Positions 56,501-64,000 of a DNA stretch of 64,000 nucleotides are shown here, one piece after another. A program made the translations under genes and the position numbers. The stretch is from the NCBI GenBank assembly GCA_024036415.1, contig JAMWET010000950.1:973001-1037000 (forward strand), read 5' to 3'. This stretch comes from Prochilodus magdalenae (taxonomy: Eukaryota; Chordata; Actinopteri; Characiformes; Prochilodontidae). The notes under the pieces were generated by a model. It made no database searches, was not told the DNA's origin, and worked only from the letters and a program-made list of their open reading frames with translations. Numbering within the stretch: position 1 is the first letter of the stretch; each line of letters starts with the position of its first letter.

Positions 56501-57816
56501 GTAAGCGTTGGAAGCCTACACAGTAGGATCTACATAAGATGACTTAGTTGCATCATCTGATTTTTGACACCAACTGACATATAACGAGAGCTGTGCTAAA
56601 ATGACCAATAAAAACGTTTAGCTCCTTTTTTCTTTATTGTCCACTGAGATGAAACAAATGATTGCCTAGGCTGTGATGCATTACAAAACTTTATGTAATG
56701 ACAATACTGTTTGCCAGAGAGGGTGTCAGTCAGAATTCCTGAGTAGTATGTTATTGGACATTTTTGTTTTATTCTCCCTGTAATTATTTTTTTGTACTTT
56801 GCCAAGATGAGAGCATGTTTAATTTACGTTTTTAAGTTCTTTGTGTTCTTGTGTTCAGTGGCATCCAAACAGTTACTAGTCTTCAAAAAAATACCCTGGG
56901 ATCTAAAGCCAGTACTGTGGGTCCTGGAATTGGCACATTGGCTAATTATAAATTTGGGCAGTGCTGTTGAGCTTCAGAGCTGGTTTAGACCATTAGGTTT
57001 AAACAGGTTTGTATTATAGACTGCTCCTTATTATTGTAAATATGTTTAAAATAAAAAAAGAAGGTTTAATTACTTAAATAAATAGAGTGCTTGGCTGTAG
57101 ATAGTATTTGACTGGTGTCCCACTTGAGTGCCACTAAGTAACCATACACAGTAGTAATATAGCACTCCCGGTTTTTGGGAGTCGACTCTGTAACTCCAAT
57201 TTATTTGAACCAAAACAGAGCTAGAGCCAACGACAGCTTAAACATGTAACCAATTTCTGGGCAGCTAGATTACATGATGAAAATAGGTCTCTTATCTTTA
57301 TTTCACATAATGAGGAGTGAGGGTCAACTTAAAGCAGAGTACTGGGAAATTCATGACTCAGTCAGAATTATACTACCTCAGTCGCCTTTGAGGAGCTGGA
57401 TGAGTAAATGTTATCTTACTCCTCTGTTCACAACACTGGGATTGGCTTCATATTCACAAGCTTCTTATTCCGTTACACCTTAACCAATGCAGTATCCTGT
57501 TTGGCCTGTGCAAATCATAAGTACAGCATAGTAACAGAATAGTAAGTGTTTTAAAACTTACATTGTGTTTATAATGTTAATGCTACAGACATAGCTTACT
57601 ATTACTACTTACCCCCAACAGTATGATGGGGGTATGATTCAGTATGACAGTATGATTTAATGGTGACCTACCTATAGGATGTTTTGACAAACTAGCACAA
57701 TTAATAAGAACAGGAAAGATTCAGATATGTGATCTTACTAGCATGGTCACATGACTATTTTTGTTTTCACAGTGGCTATTACTGTTAGAATTACTGTAAG
57801 TAGGTGTAAATAAAAA

Positions 57817-57918
57817 CTAGTTATTTTATCTTATGTGCTCTTTAAGAGATGTCTAGCTAAAACTATGTAGGTAAATATCTTTTGTGAAGATATGACAACT
57901 AGCACTTTAGTGTAATGT
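57817..57918 (+). repeat. Diverged duplicated segment, copy 1
   Basis: CTAGTTATTTTATCTTATGT, GCTCTTTAAGAG, AGCTAAAACT and TAGGTAA recur in the same order at 58501-58603. Confidence 0.6.
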
Positions 57919-58500
57919 TTAGTGCGCACCTCATTAATGTAATGAAGCAAGAATCTAGGGCCATCCTAAAGAGTACAAGATATCCATAATGAAAAGAATG
58001 AAACAAAACAACCAACCAAACCAAAAAAAGGAGTAAAATGTGCTACCAAACCAAAAACCTACTATGAGCATGGGGTAAAAGCTAGAAGTACAAACAAAAG
58101 GGGTCTCATGAGCTGTGCAAGACAAACCAAATGATCAAAAACACGGATTTAAATTAACCAAGCACAGAAAACAGAGATTAGTAAATGGGCGGAGCTTCAA
58201 ACTGCACACAGGTGAGAGAGATAAAGAGGCAGGACTGGAAGGTAACAGGAACCAAAACAACAACAAAAGCACATGGCCAGAGGCTAGACAGGTGTTAAAC
58301 TAGATACATAACTGCAGTAGCAGTGTTCAGTGTTGGAGGCATACTTGTTAAACATGCATAAACCACTGTCTCCTTATCAGTTGTATCGTCATTAGGTTTA
58401 TTTAAAGTCAGCAGCAAGGACAAACAAATAAAGATACTTTTATTCTCTTATTTTGTTTCCACATTTGATAATAATAATTACTATTATAAGGAAAATATAA

Positions 58501-58603
58501 CCTAGTTATTTTACTTATGTGCTCTTTAAGAGTCATCAAGCTAAAACTGTCTAGGTAACATTTTGTTAAGAGAAGATTTTAAAACTAGTATTTTAATATG
58601 CAT
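58501..58603 (+). repeat. Diverged duplicated segment, copy 2
   Basis: CCTAGTTATTTTACTTATGT, GCTCTTTAAGAG, AGCTAAAACT and TAGGTAA match copy 1 about 680 bases upstream in direct orientation. Confidence 0.6.
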
Positions 58604-61600
58604 GGTTCATTAGTCTTATCAAACATTGAGGCTGGCTTCAAGTGCAAGTTCAAGTTACCATTAGAAAAATGTATTTTTGAAAAGTGTATATTAAAAACAC
58701 AACTATATAATATTATAGACTACATTGGGGTATAATGTCAAATCAGAACAGCTTTGCATTAATGTGGTACTGTGGCAATGTGGTACTGTGTAAGCAGTAC
58801 AGCTGTGTATTGTGGCATTAGTGAAAAAAACACAGGAATTACTGCACTTTAAAGGCGGATGCCTTTTTTATTGAACAGGCAGTGAAAGAGAACCACCGCT
58901 CAGTGCTAGATGAAGCAAGCAGGCCACTTCTAGCCACATACTGTATCCTCTTGTACACTGGAGGTACTAAGACCTACTGCACAACTCACATCTCACAGCC
59001 CATCATAGAACATCATAATACATGCATACATCTACCACATAACATCAGCAACTTATTTGCAGCATCAGTTGCAGGACACTACAGTGTATTCCTCCATCAT
59101 TAATGATCTTTAGCAATTTCACAGTCTTGATTTGATTGCTACTGTATGCTTCTTAATGGATAGGTTATTAACTGTGATGCTTTTATGTTGCACAAGACAG
59201 AGATGTAGGTGATTGATGTCATAGAATCTGTTACATGCCAGTCTGAAGAAGCCAGCTGATGTAGAGGCGAGCAGGATGAAAGCAAACACTGACAGTAAAG
59301 ACAGGACAGCTGTTTTGTCATTGGGATAAAGATGTAGGAGTTCCACATTGAGAAGCATGCAGTGCTTAAACTGTTGGATAGTTTAGTAACTATACTGCTT
59401 TAATGTTTTGCTGGTGTAATGAGGATACAGAGGGGGAGATATTACATTAATAAGCAAGTGAATCTATGCCTGACTAAAGAAGTGTCAGACTTCAGTTTAT
59501 GTATCCCCATCATGTTATGTAACTAGGGTTCCTGCACAGTCCTTTCTGGTGAATATCGTGTAAGTTGTGTTTTGCTCAAAACTATGTAATCACAGAATCT
59601 GATAACAACACTTGTTAATTTCTTAAACATGTTGTTTGTTTCGCAGGTGGAAATATGTGAATTGACATGTCATGGCACAATAATGTTTTGGGCTCGATGT
59701 TGCTGTGCTACACTCTGTATATTTAACTCTTCTGTCTGAGGATCGACTTCTGACATGCAAGCCCTGCACATGCTGGGAACAGAGAAACCAGCTGAAATGT
59801 CTAAACACATTTCTCAGTGACCTGCTGCATGAATATCTGCATTCGATCGTACAGCTTTTGCAACTTTCATTCCTCATAATTTTCTAATCATGACACGAAA
59901 CGTTCAAGTTTCCTGGATTTTTAGCAAACCTTTTCAGGTTTTCAATCAAGACGATGGCATTGTGTTCTGCATTTTCTAGATCCTGAAGGAATTTCAGCAC
60001 TCTGTTTGAAATGTGGGGAGGATTACGACAGGAAAGCGTTGGGTTATTTTAAGTTCGCATTGGCATGTGAAGAGGGCCTTCAGAGTTGTGTGTTTTGAGC
60101 ACAGAGGTCAGGCGCTGATCCGTGCCGAGCGCAGGCGCTGTAATCATCCTGGGGGGCAGTGGCACGGATGGTTTTAATTGCTTGAAGTCCATCCTATCAG
60201 AATGCGAGGAATTCTGCCATTTATAGAGTGAGGGGAAAAAGCATTTGTGGACATTCCAAAACTTCCACATGTGAGTTGAATTAGACCCCAGTAAAAACAC
60301 CTGAAAATCCATTATCTCCAGAGGAGCTCCACCATGCATAGTCCAGAGACACACTGTATGATACATGTGACTGTGTACAAACTTATCAGGCTGTTATCTT
60401 AGGGAAGTGATTCAGACACGTGTGTTGATCTAAACATTTACCTTATGTGATGTACAATCACTTTTTATTGTCTTTTTAAATGGTGTTAATCACATCCTGA
60501 TATCCTCAGTGGGAGTGAACTTTTCTTCGTTTGAGGACTCTGGATCTTCACTGCAGGACTCCAGACAAGATAGTAAATAATCTGATGGAACATAAGGACA
60601 GTGTTTATGAGTGCATCTCCTGTGTCTATGAACTAGTGAGTCACCTCTGCCATTGTTGATTTTTGGGAGCTTTAAATCAGGTCAGTTGGATTCAAAATGT
60701 GTGTGTTGCTGCCATTAGAATCTCGCTGTATTTGTCCAAACCATAATTGATGTGTAAGTTGAGAGTGCATGAGAGCAGCAAAAGGTGCTTTTCCCCTCCC
60801 AACTCAGCAAAGATGGCACACTTTAGTGTGAGTTAATCACTTGTAGCGGAACAGGCCTCTTCAGAATCTGCTTTGTGTTAACTGTCCTTATACTATTTCT
60901 CACACTTCATCTTTGACCACATTCCTCATGCACATCTTGACCTAATCCAAATCAGTCCATTATTTATGGTCTGTGACTGAATTCAGTCTTCCAGATGACT
61001 TTTGACTCAGCACCTACGGTTCTCCACTGTCGTTTGTGCAGCACATCTGAAGCAAAGTTGCATTCAGATAAGGTTCCCATTGCGAAATGAAATAATTTAA
61101 ATAGCTGCCAAATGACAAAATAAATTATTATTATATGCTATTATTCAAAATAGGTTTTAAAGTGTTCACAAATGTCAGGATGTGTGGGCCAAAGCTTCAG
61201 TCAAACGATCAGAATATTGCATTTATAAAATACCCAAGCTTTACAGGTGAGACCGAGGTTTACATGTATGGTGACCCTGTGCACTTTACATACTATGAAA
61301 CATACTGTTGCTGTAATTGTAGGGTGTATACCCAGAACAGTGTAAGACAACCTGACATAATTTCTTTGATCATAATTAATATGCTTCAGTACAAAAACCA
61401 TTAAGCCTTAGTTAATCCAACAGATCACTTTGTAATTGGGGGGATTACTGATCAGGTAAATCTATTTTAAGGTCATGTAGTATATTCTTCTGCAGACTCA
61501 TTAATAGTAGTGTCACTAAAGAGATGGTATTGGTCATGGCATTAGAAATCGCACCAATCAGATTCCAGTATAAGGCTGATGTATGTCTGAGCAACAGCAG

Positions 61601-64000
61601 AATTGCTTATAGTGCAACACAGCATAAAGAGAAGTGGAGTAAGCCTTATGTGGTGTTGTGGGATAAAGTTAACATAACAACCAATATTTAAGGATTAGAA
61701 TCCTCTAATCTGATGTCCGGTCCTGGATTCTTTACAGTTAGTTTTTCTTTTTATTAGGCTTTTTTTTTTTTTAAAGAAAACTCTGTGTGGGCTAAGTGAA
61801 CACACAACACATACTAGCTCCAGTGCTAGGCATAAATAAAATGCATAATTGTTATTATTATTGTGGTGCCGGCATAGAATAAGATAAACATAGCACTTTA
61901 AGCAAATGATCTTTTGTTGAACAGAGTATTTCAATCATACTTCACTGTAGGAACATAAACCCTGCTATCTAACCCACAGCCCAGCACAGAATACCACAAA
62001 CATCCTCGCTGCATCCTTTAAGCTAGCAAAGAGGAATTGTTTATAACAAATTGTGTGTCATGCTTCTCAAATGGATGAATCACCATGGCTCATGCGTGTC
62101 ATTAATGGTCTAAACTGGCATTTTAACATCTTTAAAAATACTTGCCTGTTTAAATAACATCAATCAAAAGTAAAAGATAAATGGCTATTTATCTTAATAG
62201 CTCTACATAATTAGACTACAGTGTTTTGGTGCGAGTCCAGCAGCAGCTTTCAAAGTGCACTCAGCATGTAATAAATTTGAAACACAGATCAACCAAAATC
62301 AAAATCTTAATTTGGCCGATTGCTTGTTTGGAGCAACAGATTTGCTAAATCTGGTCTTAGACACTTCCAATTATGCACCCACACTAATTGTTATACTAAA
62401 ATTACAATCCCTTTTTATTTTAAAAGCCTTTTTTGCAGTATATGTGATTTAAAAAAACTCACATATTCCATAAGTCATGCTGTAGGCTCTATATTTCTAT
62501 TTCTTTTTACAGGAACATATGCTGTCAGCATCTGTAAGTGCTTGATTTGAAAACAGCTTATTGCAAAAGCTTAGTAGATATGCATGAATTTAGTGATGGA
62601 AAAGAAAAGAAGTGGTACTGTGCCATCTTGACTTTTGAAACATGCTTTGTGTCCTGCCTCTCTATCTGTGTCTCATTACAGCTAAGTGAATATGAATATT
62701 AAAGATTGCTGTTTCGCCCTCGTTCATCCTAGAACAAAACCAGCTTTGAAGTGTTGACGCTCCTTGGAGTTTATGGAGCCAGGTGGGGTCATTTGGTAAT
62801 TAAAAAGCTGCTCTCCACATGTGAGTTTTAAATTGAAAACACGTGTTCGGTGATTATTTTTGTCATTACGCTTAATTTACAATGATTGTCCTGGAATGCA
62901 TGACTTAGGTATTTTGTAGATGCGTTATTGTTTACTCCCCAAAAATATCATTTGGCTGAAATGAGACAGCAGATACAGTCTGAACATGTGTGTCTAATCA
63001 GAATGACTTAGTGTACATGGAATGTACGGTATTAGCTTTATGGTGACTCTGGTGTCAAAAGTCAAAAGAATGGCAAGCGCGGGGGGCCAGTGATCACGCT
63101 GCTGGTTTCTAACTCATGCAGGTTGAACAAGAGGGGCTTGAAATCGAACTTGAAAAACAAGAATGTTTCTTACGGGTGTGCGCTCCTGTTAGGGATAGCA
63201 ACTCTGTTCACTGCCTAGGTTAAGTAAGACCAGGATCTTTGCTTTAGGCTCTGTTTGTGGCTTAGCGAATCTGTCTTCAGCTTCGACATGTCCTGCACTG
63301 ATCTTGAGGTTTTGTGAATGTAATATTCCGTAATTATTCTTCTGGAGTTGTTAATCACCACAAGCCTCTTCCCTGCTGTAGACTGTTTTTCGTTAACACT
63401 CACAACACATTCTTCTAGTCAAAGCTCAGTATCTACTGTTTTGCTGCTTGGAGTGCGTGGCACCCCACAGTTTTCAGATTTGGGGAGAGTAAAGAAGAGT
63501 GTCTGTAGCCTGAGGCAGCTCGTAGGCTCGCGCCTTTCGCTGACCTTCTGGCCAAAACGTGGTCGCTTATTGGAATCAGTGTGTGGGGACCAGAAACGGC
63601 TTTACTGCGCTCAAGAAACTCTCCTCTTCCGCAGCCAAGCAAGCTGTGACTACAATGCAGCTGCGTCATCTCTGAAGCATCCGTACACAAGGGAGGGGGC
63701 ATTGGGGGACTGTAAAAATAGAAAATGAATCATTCGGATTTGTGCAACTTGCCAAGTTCGGCAGTATGTCTTCCTGCAGGACGATCCTTCTATTCCCTAA
63801 TACCTAATCCCGGCAATGCCGTTGTTGGGAGATTTAGTTAGATCAAAAGGAAAATCCACCTTTAGATCTGTTATATCTTGCTTGGGCAGAACACCTGTGC
63901 ATCTTCCAAGATAGAGGGAACGTTTTGCTTCACTTGAGCAAGCAGTTTTAAGAGGAACTTTAAATCATGTGCAGTATCAACAGCGGCTGATTTACTGTAA

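Larger units (their letters stand above)
50290..64000. other. Gene desert beyond adm, no gene assigned
   Basis: No exon with a recognisable product, no RNA gene and no clear transposase was found across about 13.7 kb. In human the next gene is SBF2, and its 5' end would be expected further right on the + strand, but its N-terminus was not seen. The region may carry regulatory elements of adm or sbf2; single-sequence inspection cannot show this. Confidence 0.5.

Noticed and set aside
60049..60366. 105-codon minus-strand frame in the gene desert
   Set aside because: No family resemblance or supporting splice structure.
63348..63728. 126-codon + strand frame near the right edge, considered as an sbf2 first exon
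   Set aside because: The product does not resemble the SBF2/DENN N-terminus, and codon use looks random.

Overview
This window looks like ordinary nuclear DNA of a ray-finned (teleost) fish. The genes are split into vertebrate-type exons with GT/AG borders. The DNA is AT-rich, with many microsatellites and relics of Tc1/mariner-like and hAT-like DNA transposons. The gene set matches the vertebrate EIF4G2 - LYVE1 - RNF141 - AMPD3 - ADM neighbourhood (human 11p15). Species cannot be fixed from the sequence.

Layout, left to right. 1-5.2 kb: the last four coding exons and 3' UTR of eif4g2 (DAP5) on the + strand. Its last intron is filled by two nested hAT-like elements. 5.5-10.9 kb: an unnamed eight-exon gene on the - strand for a coiled-coil protein of about 450 residues, tail-to-tail with eif4g2. 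One intron holds a dead Tc1 element. 14.9-18.5 kb: complete lyve1 (+), a hyaluronan receptor with six coding exons. 20.0-26.7 kb: complete rnf141 (+), a RING protein, with a nearly full-length but internally deleted Tc1-like element in intron 2. 26.8-34.5 kb: ampd3 (-), AMP deaminase, fourteen exons that join in frame to 759 residues. Its 3' end lies only about 100 bases from that of rnf141. 34.5-48.6 kb: a gene-poor stretch with transposon relics. 48.7-50.3 kb: adm (-), preproadrenomedullin, three coding exons, a 5' UTR intron and a TATA box. 50.3-64.0 kb: no gene recognised.

The genes do not form a pathway or operon; they are a conserved syntenic block. For eif4g2, lyve1, rnf141, ampd3 and adm I checked that exon phases close and that the products match the family. 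The coiled-coil gene is a good model with no name. Compared with the human order as I recall it, CTR9 and IRAG1 are not seen, and the coiled-coil gene sits where CTR9 would be.

I found no bacterial-style system, CRISPR array, tRNA or rRNA. The most notable items are the nested hAT elements and their second copy 36 kb away, the unusual predicted adrenomedullin peptide, the unnamed coiled-coil gene whose stop codon lies inside its own poly(A) signal, and several small dispersed repeat families seen at two places.
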